A stretch of 64,000 nt of DNA from JAUILA01 sp050289805 (GTDB lineage Bacteria; Bacteroidota; Bacteroidia; Cytophagales; Cyclobacteriaceae), in NCBI GenBank assembly GCA_050289805.1, contig JBNKGL010000006.1, positions 124,001-188,000 on the forward strand, read 5' to 3'. This document shows, piece by piece, positions 18,146-27,173 of this stretch (its first letter is position 1; every line of letters starts with the position of its first letter). A program made the position numbers and the translations under genes. Under the pieces are notes generated by a model. The model worked only from the letters and a program-made list of their open reading frames with translations. It searched no databases and was not told the DNA's origin.

Positions 18146-18295
18146 TGTTGTTTTGAAATGTTGAAGATAGCTTATTCTACTAAAATACGCGGAAATAAGG
18201 CTTATTTTTCACCTAATCACCATGTTGCGCCGATAGAAACCGTTTACCTTAATTTAGATTCAGGTATTTACCTCTGAACCCAACTTTTTTAAGTG

Positions 18296-19198
18296 ATGAA
18301 AAGATTTTTGAGCGTTTTAGGGGTAACAGTCATTTTAATGAGCGTTTTAATGTCTGAACTGCAGGCCCAGGCAGCGAGAATTATCGCTACCAAGGGCGAA
18401 GTTCAGGTGGTCAATGGAATGGACGTGAGAATTCCTGTTTCAGGAATGTCACTTAAGGGAGTGGAATCATTAATACTCGGCAATAACGCATATGTGGGCC
18501 TGATCGATGAGCATGGCCGAACTGCGGAAATTCGTGGAGAAGGACAGTTTGAATTTGAAAATATTTTTGATTCCGAAAAGGGAGTCAAATCGAACACAGC
18601 CTATAAGTACGCAGATTATCTTCTGGGAAGAATGACGGCGGAAGGTAAGAAGAACAGGCTGGGTGCCACCGGATATTATATTCGGGATAACATGCGTAAA
18701 AAGGAACATATTCGCATGTATATTCCCGGTGCTGGTAAGTATTACCAGGATAACTTGCGTTTAAGCTGGGAGAGACCTGCCGGGGAGAATAACTTCCGGG
18801 TAGAGATTTTCAATATGTTCCAGGAATCTCTTGGGGTCTTTGAAGTAAATGAGAATCAGCTTAAGCTGAATATTGATGAAGAACTTGGACAGGAAAATAT
18901 TCTGTTGATACGTGTTTCTACCGTTGATCAGGCATTTCAGTCTGAAACATATGCCCTGAAGCGACTTGGCAGTTACAACAGGGATGATATTTCTGCGGGC
19001 TTAACACAAATGGCTTCGATTTATGAACGCCATGATGCCATAAGCCGGTTTACCATGGCAGGATATTTTGAATACAATAATCTGCTTGCGGATGCCCTTA
19101 CCTGCTATCTGCAGGCTATCGACCTCGCACCAGATGTGCCGCTCTACCAGGAAGCATACGAAGAATTCCTGTTGCGGAATCACCTGATACGATTTTAA
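18296..19198 (+). CDS. Secreted FecR-like/TPR-ended protein of unknown function
   Basis: 300 residues from the ATG at 18296; a GTG directly before it is less likely. A signal peptide (MKRFLSVLGVTVILMSVLMSELQAQA) is followed by a FecR-like segment (RIIATKGEVQVVNG...LILGNNAYVGLIDEHGRTAEIRGEG). The middle has an Ig-like stretch (LRLSWERPAGENNFRVEIFN), and the C-terminus resembles a single TPR-like helix pair (YNNLLADALTCYLQAIDLAPDVP). No membrane anchor of the sigma-regulator type is present, so it is probably a periplasmic or envelope protein rather than an anti-sigma factor. It ends just before a bidirectional terminator shared with hsp20. Confidence 0.72.
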   Translation: MKRFLSVLGVTVILMSVLMSELQAQAARIIATKGEVQVVNGMDVRIPVSGMSLKGVESLILGNNAYVGLIDEHGRTAEIRGEGQFEFENIFDSEKGVKSNTAYKYADYLLGRMTAEGKKNRLGATGYYIRDNMRKKEHIRMYIPGAGKYYQDNLRLSWERPAGENNFRVEIFNMFQESLGVFEVNENQLKLNIDEELGQENILLIRVSTVDQAFQSETYALKRLGSYNRDDISAGLTQMASIYERHDAISRFTMAGYFEYNNLLADALTCYLQAIDLAPDVPLYQEAYEEFLLRNHLIRF

Positions 19199-19201
19199 AC
19201 A

Positions 19202-19229
19202 AAAAAAAGCCCTGATGAGGGCTTTTTTT
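19202..19229. terminator. Bidirectional intrinsic terminator
   Basis: Twelve-base perfect arms, A7GCCCT at 19202-19213 and AGGGCT7 at 19218-19229, around a four-base GATG loop. The A tract on one side and T tract on the other allow use on both strands. It lies between the convergent ends of the FecR-like gene and hsp20. Confidence 0.93.
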
Positions 19230-19248
19230 AATTTGACGGGGATCCTTT

Positions 19249-19671
19249 TTATTTAATGGAGATCACTTTTTTAGTTTCCTTTTTCTTTTCGAAAGGTAAT
19301 ACAATCTTCAAAATTCCATCCTGATACTCAGCGGAAATCTTGTCTTCGTTAATGTCTTCATTTAATTTGAAAACACGACGGAATTTTCCGTACCGGGATT
19401 CGATTTTCGTAAACTTCTTACGCGCTTCGTCATCCAGCATACGCTCTCCGGCTATGATCAGCTGATGCTCATTCAGATCAATTGAGAACTGATCTTTCTT
19501 CATTCCGGGCGCATATACATGAATCAGGACCTGTTTGTCTTCCTTTACAATATCAACGGCCGGCATGAATACAGGCTCATCACTAACGCGGTCATTAATG
19601 AAGTTCTCTACTACATTTCCGAATGTAGCAGGAATGAAATCATTCAGGGGGTTGTAACGTACTAGTGCCAT
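19249..19671 (-). CDS. Small heat-shock protein, Hsp20/alpha-crystallin family
   Basis: A 140-residue holdase chaperone of normal length. The alpha-crystallin domain spans about residues 35-130 (PAVDIVKEDKQVLIHVYAPGMKKD... through GDGILKIVLPF, here YQDGILKIVLPFEKK), with the conserved A.Y.DGIL.I..P motif near the end. It prevents aggregation of unfolded cytoplasmic proteins. The 198-bp region between it and the divergent Nramp-like gene holds paired repeat elements that may control it. The gene shares a bidirectional terminator with its convergent neighbour. Confidence 0.95.
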   Translation of the reverse strand: MALVRYNPLNDFIPATFGNVVENFINDRVSDEPVFMPAVDIVKEDKQVLIHVYAPGMKKDQFSIDLNEHQLIIAGERMLDDEARKKFTKIESRYGKFRRVFKLNEDINEDKISAEYQDGILKIVLPFEKKKETKKVISIK

Positions 19672-19766
19672 GTTATTTTTAGATTTTTAAGTTTCAAATT
19701 TCTTTACAAGCACCATATCAAATTTTGTCCCAATTCGGGAAATGTACTAAAAACAGCCCCATTATA

Positions 19767-19821
19767 TGTCATTGTGGCATTAAAATGGCAATTTTATCGG
19801 CTAAACAAGTCAATGTGGCAT
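19767..19821. promoter_or_regulatory. Candidate paired operator between hsp20 and the Nramp-like gene
   Basis: Two near-identical 14-mers, TGTCATTGTGGCAT (19767-19780) and AGTCAATGTGGCAT (19808-19821), start exactly 41 bp apart, about four helical turns. Each is an imperfect dyad of the form TGNCA-N3-TGNCA. Between them lies a perfect palindrome with TAAAAT and ATTTTA arms (19781-19796). Position between divergent genes suggests a repressor or activator site for hsp20, the transporter, or both. The binding protein is not known. Confidence 0.5.
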
Positions 19822-19869
19822 GAATTTATGTATTGCTTCACGTAAAAGAAAGACTTAACTTTTGCGCTT

Positions 19870-21114
19870 ATGAGCTTAAACAGGAAGCACTTTTTCCAGG
19901 CGTTGGGTCCGGGAATTGTATTTGCAGGGATGTGTATCGGAGTATCACATCTGGTTCAGTCTACCCGGGCAGGAGCTGATTATGGATTCGTTTTGCTGAT
20001 TGCCGTCATTGCCGCCAACCTGTTCAAGTATCCATTTTTTGAATTTGCTTCCCGATATACCGGGGCGACCGGGGTTAGCATCCTGGACGGATATGCGAAG
20101 ATGGGCAGGTGGATCATCTGGCTTTATACAATCATTACCGTAATCACGATGTTCATTGTGACTGCCGCCGTAACCTTCGTTGCGGCGGGTTTGCTGGCCA
20201 ACATGATGCCCTGGGAAATAGACACGAATGTCTGGGCCGCAATTATCATGGGAATATGCATTATCATTCTCGCCAGCGGTCAATATAAGGCACTGGATGG
20301 ATTGCTTAAAATCGTGAGTGTGGTGTTGCTGCTATCCACGGTGGTTGCCTTCATCAGTGCCGTAATAAAGGGACCAAAACCTCCGGTAGAGAGTTTTATT
20401 CCGCCGGATGTCATGACACCTACGGGGATCATATTCGCGGTAGCACTCATGGGATGGATGCCAACGGCGGTGGACATTTCCACCTGGACGGGATTATGGG
20501 CTGAGGCACGCGTAAAGCAGACAGGGTACAAACCGTTGCTTCGTGAGACTTTGCTAGATTTCAATATCGGGTACCTGATGAGTACCGTGCTCGCTGTGAT
20601 CTTTCTTTCCCTGGGTGCGTTGGTAATTTATGGTTCAGGAATAGAATTATCGAACAGCGCCCCGGTTTTTGCCGAACAGCTGATCGGTATGTATACCGAT
20701 TCGATCGGGGAGTGGAGTTACTTCATTATTGCCATCGCGGCCTTCAGTACTATGTTTTCCACCAGCATTACAGTGCTGGACGGATATGGGCGCGTTATGA
20801 CCCGGCTTACTGAAATTCTTACCGGAAAGAAGCACGACCGGCACTATACGTTATGGGTTATAGTAGTTGCCGTTGGTGGATATTTTGTGATTTCCTGGTT
20901 TTTGGGAAATCTTAAACAGCTGGTGGATTTTGCGACGATCCTGTCGTTCGTGGTTGCGCCGGCAGCCGCATATATTAATTATCGCGCGATCTTTTCGAAA
21001 GAGATCCTCCAGGATTTCAGACCACCCCGCTGGTTAAAAAACCTGGCGATTCTGGGTTTGATTTTCCTGTCTGTTTTTACGCTAATTTATTTCTATGTGC
21101 TTCTGGTACTTTGA
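19870..21114 (+). CDS. Nramp-fold divalent metal transporter-related protein lacking the DPGN motif
   Basis: A 414-residue polytopic protein with about eleven membrane segments. The N-terminal signature GPGIVFAGMCIGVSHLVQST (13-32) and following RAGADYGF match the Nramp superfamily. The canonical metal-site DPGN of helix 1 is replaced by GVSH (24-27), and the helix-6 MPH motif is replaced by GWMPTAVDIS (195-204). This resembles an atypical Nramp-related branch whose substrate may not be Mn2+ or Fe2+; Mg2+ or another ion is possible. The gene is solitary and divergent from hsp20. Confidence 0.85.
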   Translation: MSLNRKHFFQALGPGIVFAGMCIGVSHLVQSTRAGADYGFVLLIAVIAANLFKYPFFEFASRYTGATGVSILDGYAKMGRWIIWLYTIITVITMFIVTAAVTFVAAGLLANMMPWEIDTNVWAAIIMGICIIILASGQYKALDGLLKIVSVVLLLSTVVAFISAVIKGPKPPVESFIPPDVMTPTGIIFAVALMGWMPTAVDISTWTGLWAEARVKQTGYKPLLRETLLDFNIGYLMSTVLAVIFLSLGALVIYGSGIELSNSAPVFAEQLIGMYTDSIGEWSYFIIAIAAFSTMFSTSITVLDGYGRVMTRLTEILTGKKHDRHYTLWVIVVAVGGYFVISWFLGNLKQLVDFATILSFVVAPAAAYINYRAIFSKEILQDFRPPRWLKNLAILGLIFLSVFTLIYFYVLLVL

Positions 21115-21298
21115 ATCGATGAAGCCCCCAGGCTTATCCCGGCGCCTGATTTTACGGATATCCGGTTTCTTATCTTTTCAGGGAATGGAAAATCTATTTG
21201 ACCGGTTATCACATTGACGTTTCTCATTCTGAAACAGATCGTATATATTCAACCAAAAAACATTCATAATTGAATTTTTATCTAATCGTCATTACATC

Positions 21299-21895
21299 AT
21301 GAAGAGTCGCATTATCATAGTTTTACTCAGCTCGGTAATCCTTTTTGCCTGGCAATCAAAAGAAACGTCCCTGTTCAATGGCAAAAACCTTGACGGGTGG
21401 GAAATCTACGGAACTGAAAAATGGTATGTGGAGGACGGATTGCTTGTATGTGAGAGCGGGCCGGACGCACAATATGGTTATCTCGCCACAGATAAACATT
21501 ACAAGGATTTCGATCTGACCCTTGAATTTAAACAGGAAGCGGATGGGAATAGCGGGGTATTTTTCAGGTCTACGATCGAAGGCACCAAGATCACGGGATG
21601 GCAGGTAGAGGTCGCACCTCCCGGGCACGATACCGGAGGTATTTATGAAAGTTACGGTCGGGGATGGCTCATCAAGCCCGATCCCAAGGATGACAAGGCC
21701 CTGAAGATGGGGGACTGGAATACGATGAGAATTAAGGTGGTTGGCTCAACTGTAAATACCTGGCTGAACGGTAAGAAAATGGTAACGCTGGAAGATGAGA
21801 AAATCGGTGCCGGCGAAGGTTCGATTGCATTGCAGATTCATGATGGAGGAGGGATCAAGGTGAAATGGAGAAATATTATGGTGAAAGAATTATAG
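21299..21895 (+). CDS. DUF1080 (3-keto-disaccharide hydrolase-like) secreted protein
   Basis: A 198-residue protein with a signal peptide of about 18 residues (MKSRIIIVLLSSVILFAW). A single DUF1080 concanavalin-like beta-sandwich follows: LFNGKNLDGWEIYG, YKDFDLTLEFKQEADGNSGVFFRS, WNTMRIKVVG and a closing IKVKWRNIMVKEL. Members of the family cleave 3-keto glycosides or bind carbohydrate in the periplasm. A second DUF1080 gene lies 80 bp downstream, and the two share the closing WRNI.VKEL motif, suggesting ancient duplication. Confidence 0.9.
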   Translation: MKSRIIIVLLSSVILFAWQSKETSLFNGKNLDGWEIYGTEKWYVEDGLLVCESGPDAQYGYLATDKHYKDFDLTLEFKQEADGNSGVFFRSTIEGTKITGWQVEVAPPGHDTGGIYESYGRGWLIKPDPKDDKALKMGDWNTMRIKVVGSTVNTWLNGKKMVTLEDEKIGAGEGSIALQIHDGGGIKVKWRNIMVKEL

Positions 21896-21975
21896 GGTAA
21901 TAAACATACGTAGGGATTCCATCAATCGGATCCTGATAAAAGTGAACTTGTAATCAGAAAACATAAAGACAAAAA

Positions 21976-22725
21976 ATGAAAAAAGTATATCTCTTAGTTA
22001 TAGTGATGATCAGCTTCTTTTCGTGTCAGAAAAGTCAGCCGGCAGAAGAAGCGGAAGAAGTAGTTGAAGTAACAGAAGAAGTAATGCCTGAGGAATCTGA
22101 GTGGATTGTATTATTTGATGGTACGAATGCCAATGGCTGGAGAAGCTACAATGGCGACCCTGGCCTTCCGGGTAATTGGGTTATAGAAGATGGAATGTTG
22201 AAATCACTGGGCACCGGTGGAAATACAGACATCGGCGGTGATATCGTTTATGCACCCCAGGAGTTTGATAATTTCGAGTTATCACTGGAATGGAAAATTT
22301 CAGAGGGAGGTAACAGCGGAATTTTCTACCACGTTCAGGAAGGAGACAAGTATGCCGCTCCCTATGAGACGGCACCTGAATACCAGGTACTGGATGACAT
22401 CGGATATCCGGATCCGCTGGAAGAATGGCAAAAGGTAGGAGCGGATTATGGAATGTACGTGGGTGATCCTGATAAGAAAAATGTAAAGCCCGCAGGAGAA
22501 TGGAATACGACCCGAATAATATTCACTCCTGAAAAGGTTGAATACTGGCTGAATGGAGAAATGCTTATTTCATTCGTGCCCTGGTCTGAAGACTGGAAGG
22601 AGCGTAAGGCTTCCGGCAAGTGGAAGGATTATCCGGAGTATGGTGAATATAAATCCGGCCTGATCGGATTGCAGGATCATGGCGATGTCACCTGGTACCG
22701 AAATATAAAAGTGAAAGAACTTTAA
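21976..22725 (+). CDS. DUF1080 (3-keto-disaccharide hydrolase-like) lipoprotein
   Basis: 249 residues. A lipoprotein signal (MKKVYLLVIVMISFFSC) is followed by an acidic linker (EEAEEVVEVTEEVMPEE) and a DUF1080 domain: LFDGTNANGWRSYNG, FDNFELSLEWKISEGGNSGI, AGEWNTTRIIFTPEKVEYWLNG and TWYRNIKVKEL. It is related to the protein encoded upstream but is lipid-anchored and has a larger insert around residues 120-180. Likely a carbohydrate-active enzyme or sugar-binding protein at the envelope. A strong terminator follows it. Confidence 0.92.
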   Translation: MKKVYLLVIVMISFFSCQKSQPAEEAEEVVEVTEEVMPEESEWIVLFDGTNANGWRSYNGDPGLPGNWVIEDGMLKSLGTGGNTDIGGDIVYAPQEFDNFELSLEWKISEGGNSGIFYHVQEGDKYAAPYETAPEYQVLDDIGYPDPLEEWQKVGADYGMYVGDPDKKNVKPAGEWNTTRIIFTPEKVEYWLNGEMLISFVPWSEDWKERKASGKWKDYPEYGEYKSGLIGLQDHGDVTWYRNIKVKEL

Positions 22726-22733
22726 AAATGCAG

Positions 22734-22762
22734 GTCCGGCTCTTAAAGAGTCGGACTTTTTT
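22734..22762 (+). terminator. Intrinsic terminator after the DUF1080 pair
   Basis: GTCCGGCTCT (22734-22743) pairs with AGAGTCGGAC (22747-22756) with one G-U pair and a TAA loop, followed by six T. It lies just after the second DUF1080 gene. Confidence 0.9.
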
Positions 22763-22809
22763 ATTTCATACGGCCCAACTCCTGATCAAATATTTTCGTA
22801 AGGTTCAAT

Positions 22810-23454
22810 ATGGGCAAAACCGACATTCTGAATCTTCTTTCCACGGCGCAGGGCCGAGCGGATCAGGGACCTAACAGATATGTCGCGGAAACACTCATTA
22901 ATTCCCGTGATCTTGATGGACTCTCCTATTTAATATCATGCCTGGATCAGGAGATTGGCATAAAAACAAAAATTGATATTCTTCTATGCCTGGCTCATTT
23001 GTCATCCATTTCTCCGGAGATGCTTGTACCACATGTTGACAGGCTGTTTCCTTTTCTGGAAAGCCAGCACAATCGGGCCATTTGGGCAACCATGATCACC
23101 CTTTCCAATATGACACCTCTTATCGCTGATAAACTTTATACTCAGTTACCGCTCATAATGGATAAGACCGAACATGGCTCTGTTGTGACAAAAGATCATG
23201 GCATTGACATTCTTATTGGATTATATCAAATACCCATTTACAGATCAGACGCGTTTGAATTATTTTGTGAACAGCTGTCAAATGCACCGGATAATCAGCT
23301 GGGCCAATATGGAGAAAAAATTTCCCTGGTAGTTTCCGCTGAAGATAAATCCCGGGTTATTAATATCCTTGAAGCCAGACTCCCTGAACTTGTAAAGGAA
23401 TCACACGTGCGACGTACCAGTAAACTCATCAAGCGTATGATAAAACCTTCATGA
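22810..23454 (+). CDS. Helical (HEAT/ARM-like) hypothetical protein
   Basis: A 214-residue protein without signal peptide or membrane segment. The sequence is predicted by eye to be all-helical with repeat-like units of about 35-40 residues (LINSRDLDGLSYLISCLDQEIG; LLCLAHLSSISPEMLVPHVDRLFPFL; ATMITLSNMTPLIADKLYTQL), which suggests a HEAT- or ARM-type scaffold. No catalytic motif is evident. The next gene starts 15 bp downstream, so the two may be co-transcribed. Function unknown. Confidence 0.7.
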   Translation: MGKTDILNLLSTAQGRADQGPNRYVAETLINSRDLDGLSYLISCLDQEIGIKTKIDILLCLAHLSSISPEMLVPHVDRLFPFLESQHNRAIWATMITLSNMTPLIADKLYTQLPLIMDKTEHGSVVTKDHGIDILIGLYQIPIYRSDAFELFCEQLSNAPDNQLGQYGEKISLVVSAEDKSRVINILEARLPELVKESHVRRTSKLIKRMIKPS

Positions 23455-23469
23455 AAGGTTCTTGTTGAT

Positions 23470-24351
23470 ATGAGAAATGATTATACGATGAACCGGTTCC
23501 CGTTGATAATTGCTGTGCTTTTTATGCTCGGTCCCTTTTTAACTCAGGGACAGGGCCACCTGCTTTATATTTCAAAAAAATCGGGCAATTTCGATATTTA
23601 CCTGAATGACCTGAAAGGGAGGGAGCAACAGCTTACAGTGAATGAAGGTTGGGATTGGTCGCCCAGATGGAATCCGGCATTGAATGCGATTATTTACAAC
23701 TCCTACGTAGGAGAAGATTTCAGGATCAGATCAATGGATTATGAAGGCAGGGAACTTGAGTTGCAGGCGAATGGTCTCGAGGAATTTAACCTGTCACCGG
23801 ATGGTAAATACCAGGTCTTGCAGATCCGCGAAGGGGACTTTTCAAAGCTGGTCATCACAAATTTTGATGGTAAGGGCAGCAGGGATATTACCGGTACAGG
23901 TGCATACCATGGTCGTGCTTCGTGGTCACCGGATGGCACAAAAATCCTTTACATAAGTGATCGGGACGGGAACAATGAGATCTATTTATACGATCTGATT
24001 TCAGACAAAACTGAACGACTCACCCAAAATGATACCAACGAAAAATATCTTTCATGGGCTCCTGATAGCCGGAAATTCGCCTTTACCACTCAATACTATG
24101 AAGAAGGTGAGCCCGACAGGAACGATGTATTTGTAATGTCGCTGGATTCCCGGTTGATTCAACAGATTACCGACAATCCGTATGACGACAGCGAGATCGC
24201 CTGGTCACCGGATGGCAGCATGATCGCGTTTCATTCGAAGCGGGAGGATGGAGATCAGATTTATGTTATGAATACTGATGGCAGCAATGTCACACAAATT
24301 ACTTCAGGTGATTATTACCATGGAGAACCGGGCTGGATAGTCATCAGGTAA
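23470..24351 (+). CDS. TolB/PD40-type beta-propeller exported protein
   Basis: 293 residues with an N-terminal signal peptide; either the ATG at 23470 or the one at 23488 (MNRFPLIIAVLFMLGPFLTQGQG) could be the start, the latter giving the more compact signal. The mature part is a chain of WD40-like/PD40 propeller blades with SPDG turns: LSPDGKYQVL, WSPDGTKILYISDRDGNNEI, WAPDSRKFAF and WSPDGSMIAFHS. Such propellers mediate protein binding in the periplasm, as in TolB, but no TolB N-terminal domain is present. It ends 5 bp before the convergent DUF1697 gene. Confidence 0.85.
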   Translation: MRNDYTMNRFPLIIAVLFMLGPFLTQGQGHLLYISKKSGNFDIYLNDLKGREQQLTVNEGWDWSPRWNPALNAIIYNSYVGEDFRIRSMDYEGRELELQANGLEEFNLSPDGKYQVLQIREGDFSKLVITNFDGKGSRDITGTGAYHGRASWSPDGTKILYISDRDGNNEIYLYDLISDKTERLTQNDTNEKYLSWAPDSRKFAFTTQYYEEGEPDRNDVFVMSLDSRLIQQITDNPYDDSEIAWSPDGSMIAFHSKREDGDQIYVMNTDGSNVTQITSGDYYHGEPGWIVIR

Positions 24352-24356
24352 GCTGC

Positions 24357-24896
24357 TTATTTCATCAGGTTCATTATTTTCTCAATCGTATTCCAGTTGC
24401 GGGTAGTATTATCCTTCCCGAAATGAAAATCCAGCACTTTCATGGCATCAGGAGTTTTTGTGATCGAAATGTCAAGGCTGCTGATCAGAATACGTTCCCC
24501 GAGGTTTAGTATCCGGAGTGCACCATCATCTGATTTCCAGGGCAAGGCAGGGAGCGGATTTTTTATCGTCCGGAAAAATGTGACATAATTGCGTTTATCC
24601 GGTGTGATTTTTATACCGGCAAATGGATCCTGTTCCATGATCATGAAAAGTTCTGCAGCAGAAATCATGAAAACCGGGATAGAGAAACCGAATTTATCTT
24701 CAAGGAAAGATTCGAATTGCAACCGAAGCTCGTCGGTATCATGCTCCATTGGGGAGTTGAAAACAACATTACCAGAATTCAGTAAAGTGTTAACTTCATC
24801 AAACCCCTGATCAGCAATGCATTTTCTCAAATCGGCCATGGGGACCTTGTGATGTCCGCCAACATTGATGCCCCGGAGAAGTGCTGCATATTTCAT
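24357..24896 (-). CDS. DUF1697 family protein
   Basis: A 179-residue protein of usual family length. The opening MKYAALLRGINVGGHHKVPM is the DUF1697 hallmark, followed by DLRKCIADQGFDEVNTLLNSGNVVF and an RNYVTFF segment near the middle. The family is cytoplasmic and structurally characterised, but its reaction is not established. Single gene, convergent with the propeller gene and divergent from the CocE-like hydrolase. Confidence 0.93.
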   Translation of the reverse strand: MKYAALLRGINVGGHHKVPMADLRKCIADQGFDEVNTLLNSGNVVFNSPMEHDTDELRLQFESFLEDKFGFSIPVFMISAAELFMIMEQDPFAGIKITPDKRNYVTFFRTIKNPLPALPWKSDDGALRILNLGERILISSLDISITKTPDAMKVLDFHFGKDNTTRNWNTIEKIMNLMK

Positions 24897-25018
24897 AATT
24901 CATTAATCCTCATTTTAAACTGGTTTAATTCCGATCGGCCCACCGTGCATGAAATTTAAAATTAACTATCTTAATGATCACTTTGATAAAACGAAGACCC
25001 TATTTCAAATCATCTGCC

Positions 25019-27145
25019 ATGAAAGCTGCTCAACGAATCATTTGCTCGTTACTTATTCTGTGTTCAGTGTACCAGGTTCCGGCCTATAGCCAGGATGAGG
25101 ATTCCTGGGAAATTCGAAACGAAATGATACCGATGCGTGATGGCGTACGGCTTTTTACCAAGATCTACATACCTGTGAACAGGCAGGGGGATCTGCCGAT
25201 TTTGATCCTGCGAACACCTTATGGGATTGGTTCAGAAGGTGATTTTAATGGTGAATTAAACTCCGGAGGCACCTTTCAAAACCTGGTTGATGACGGGTAC
25301 ATTTTTGTTTTCCAGGATACGCGCGGCAAATACGGTTCTGAGGGAGAATTTGTAATGATCCGGCCATTGGCATCGGGAAAGGATGGGATCGATGAGGGTA
25401 CTGATGCCTTTGATACCATTGAATGGCTGATTAAAAATATTCCAGGTAATAACGGGAAGGCGGGAATCTTTGGAATATCCTATGATGGATGGCTAACGGT
25501 AATGGCGGCATTGAAACCTCATCCGGCGCTGAAAGCGGTTTCACCCCAGGCATCACCGGCAGATATGTTTCTGATGGACGATTTTTCACACAAGGGTGCG
25601 TTCCGTTTATCACCGACTTTCGGATATACGTACCTGGTAGCGACATCATCTACGTCTACGCCCTTTCCCTTTGATCAGAAAGATACCTATGAGTGGTATC
25701 TTGATCTCGGACCGATAAAGAATGCCGCAAGCTACCTTGCGGGTGCGGAGGAAGGCTGGGTTGATTTCGAAAATCATCCCAATTATGACGAATTCTGGCA
25801 GCGGCAGAATGTGCTCAACTATATGGATAAGGTGATGGTACCAACGCTTAATGTAGTCGGCTGGTGGGATGCGGAGGACTTTTATGGATCGATGGAGATT
25901 TATGAGACATGGGAAAAGAACGATACTGAAAATATTAATTTCCTTGCTGCCGGTCCGTGGAGGCATGGAAACTGGTGGGGCAGGGGAGATGAACTTGGGC
26001 CGTTGAGTTTTTCGCCTGATCCCAGTGCCTATTACCGTAAACATATTGAAGCTCCTTTTTTCAGGTATTTCCTGAAGGGTGATGGTGACGGGGACTTTCC
26101 AAATGCCTGGGTATTTGAAACAGGCGCAGACGCCTGGCGGGAATATGAGGACTGGCCTGCGACCGGGATTAGTGAGGAACGAAATCTGTATTTGCACGCC
26201 AATCGTCAATTGTCCTTTGCGGCTCCCGTTGCGCAGGGTGAATCTTTCACGTCCTATATTTCCGATCCTGCAAACCCCGTTCCGTATGCCCCGCGCCCCA
26301 TACCGGGATTTTGGCAGGGTGCACTTGGCAAGTGGGGCTGGAAATTGAGCGATCAGCGTTTTGTACAATACAGACCTGATGTTCTGCACTTTGAAACAGC
26401 TCCCCTAGAGGAAGATGTGGTGATCAGCGGTGAGATAGTGGCCAATTTGTTTGCTTCAACTACCGGAACAGATGCCGACTGGGTGGTAAAGCTGATCGAT
26501 GTGTATCCGGAAGAATATCCGGAAAACCCGAAAATGGGTGGCTATCAACTCATGATCGCCGATGAGGTGCTCAGGGGCAGATTCCGGGAAGGGTTTGAAG
26601 AAGGAAAGGCAATTCCTCCAAATGAAGTCCTGCCCTATACCATCGAACTTAACAACCGTCATCACAGGTTTCGAAAGGGGCACAGGATCATGGTGCAAAT
26701 CCAGAGCACCTGGTTTCCACTCATCGACCGCAACCCGCAAACCTTTGTAAATATTTATCAGGCAGGGGAAGAGGATTATCAGCCGGCAACGCATCGCATT
26801 TACCATAGCGCTCAGTATCCTACACATATTTCATTTCCGGTTTTACGTAGTCCGGAACCCATTGTCTATACGTTGAGTGACGCATCAAAATACTCGGGAG
26901 CCTATGTTAATGACCGGCTGGGCGAAATGCTGATTACACTGGAAGGGGACACTCTCAAGCTATTTCTTGAGGAGGAATTCCTGGCGGATCTGATCTATGT
27001 GAAGGGTAACATATTCAATGCCATCATTGATGGCGGCCGCTACCGTGTCATTTTCGAGGAGCAGGATAATACGGTCGGGGAATTCCGGATCATGGTTTCA
27101 GATGTGGATGCCAATGCCGAGGATTTTACATTCACCAGGCAGTGA
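25019..27145 (+). CDS. CocE/NonD family hydrolase (X-Pro dipeptidyl-peptidase-like), exported
   Basis: 708 residues from the ATG at 25019, which opens a signal peptide (MKAAQRIICSLLILCSVYQV). An in-frame ATG at 24974 would add 15 residues before it. Domain order: alpha/beta hydrolase S15 domain with nucleophile Ser154 in GISYDGW (152-158), probable acid Asp in VVGWWDAEDF and base His in GPWRHGNW; then the jelly-roll X-Pro dipeptidyl-peptidase C-terminal domain. A further ~85-residue tail (YSGAYVNDRLGEMLITLEGD...) resembles a small DUF3471-like domain and is not part of the usual protein. It probably acts in the periplasm on an acyl ester or peptide; the substrate is unknown. Confidence 0.9.
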   Translation: MKAAQRIICSLLILCSVYQVPAYSQDEDSWEIRNEMIPMRDGVRLFTKIYIPVNRQGDLPILILRTPYGIGSEGDFNGELNSGGTFQNLVDDGYIFVFQDTRGKYGSEGEFVMIRPLASGKDGIDEGTDAFDTIEWLIKNIPGNNGKAGIFGISYDGWLTVMAALKPHPALKAVSPQASPADMFLMDDFSHKGAFRLSPTFGYTYLVATSSTSTPFPFDQKDTYEWYLDLGPIKNAASYLAGAEEGWVDFENHPNYDEFWQRQNVLNYMDKVMVPTLNVVGWWDAEDFYGSMEIYETWEKNDTENINFLAAGPWRHGNWWGRGDELGPLSFSPDPSAYYRKHIEAPFFRYFLKGDGDGDFPNAWVFETGADAWREYEDWPATGISEERNLYLHANRQLSFAAPVAQGESFTSYISDPANPVPYAPRPIPGFWQGALGKWGWKLSDQRFVQYRPDVLHFETAPLEEDVVISGEIVANLFASTTGTDADWVVKLIDVYPEEYPENPKMGGYQLMIADEVLRGRFREGFEEGKAIPPNEVLPYTIELNNRHHRFRKGHRIMVQIQSTWFPLIDRNPQTFVNIYQAGEEDYQPATHRIYHSAQYPTHISFPVLRSPEPIVYTLSDASKYSGAYVNDRLGEMLITLEGDTLKLFLEEEFLADLIYVKGNIFNAIIDGGRYRVIFEEQDNTVGEFRIMVSDVDANAEDFTFTRQ

Positions 27146-27173
27146 ATGATTTTTAAATTAACAAGAAATTAAG

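Noticed and set aside
18146..18295. Cobalamin riboswitch before meaB
   Set aside because: The ~150-bp gap shows no B12-box-like sequence, and is short for the full structure.
25646..26389. Long minus-strand reading frame inside the CocE-like gene
   Set aside because: It is opposite a well-supported gene and its product has no domain-like pattern.
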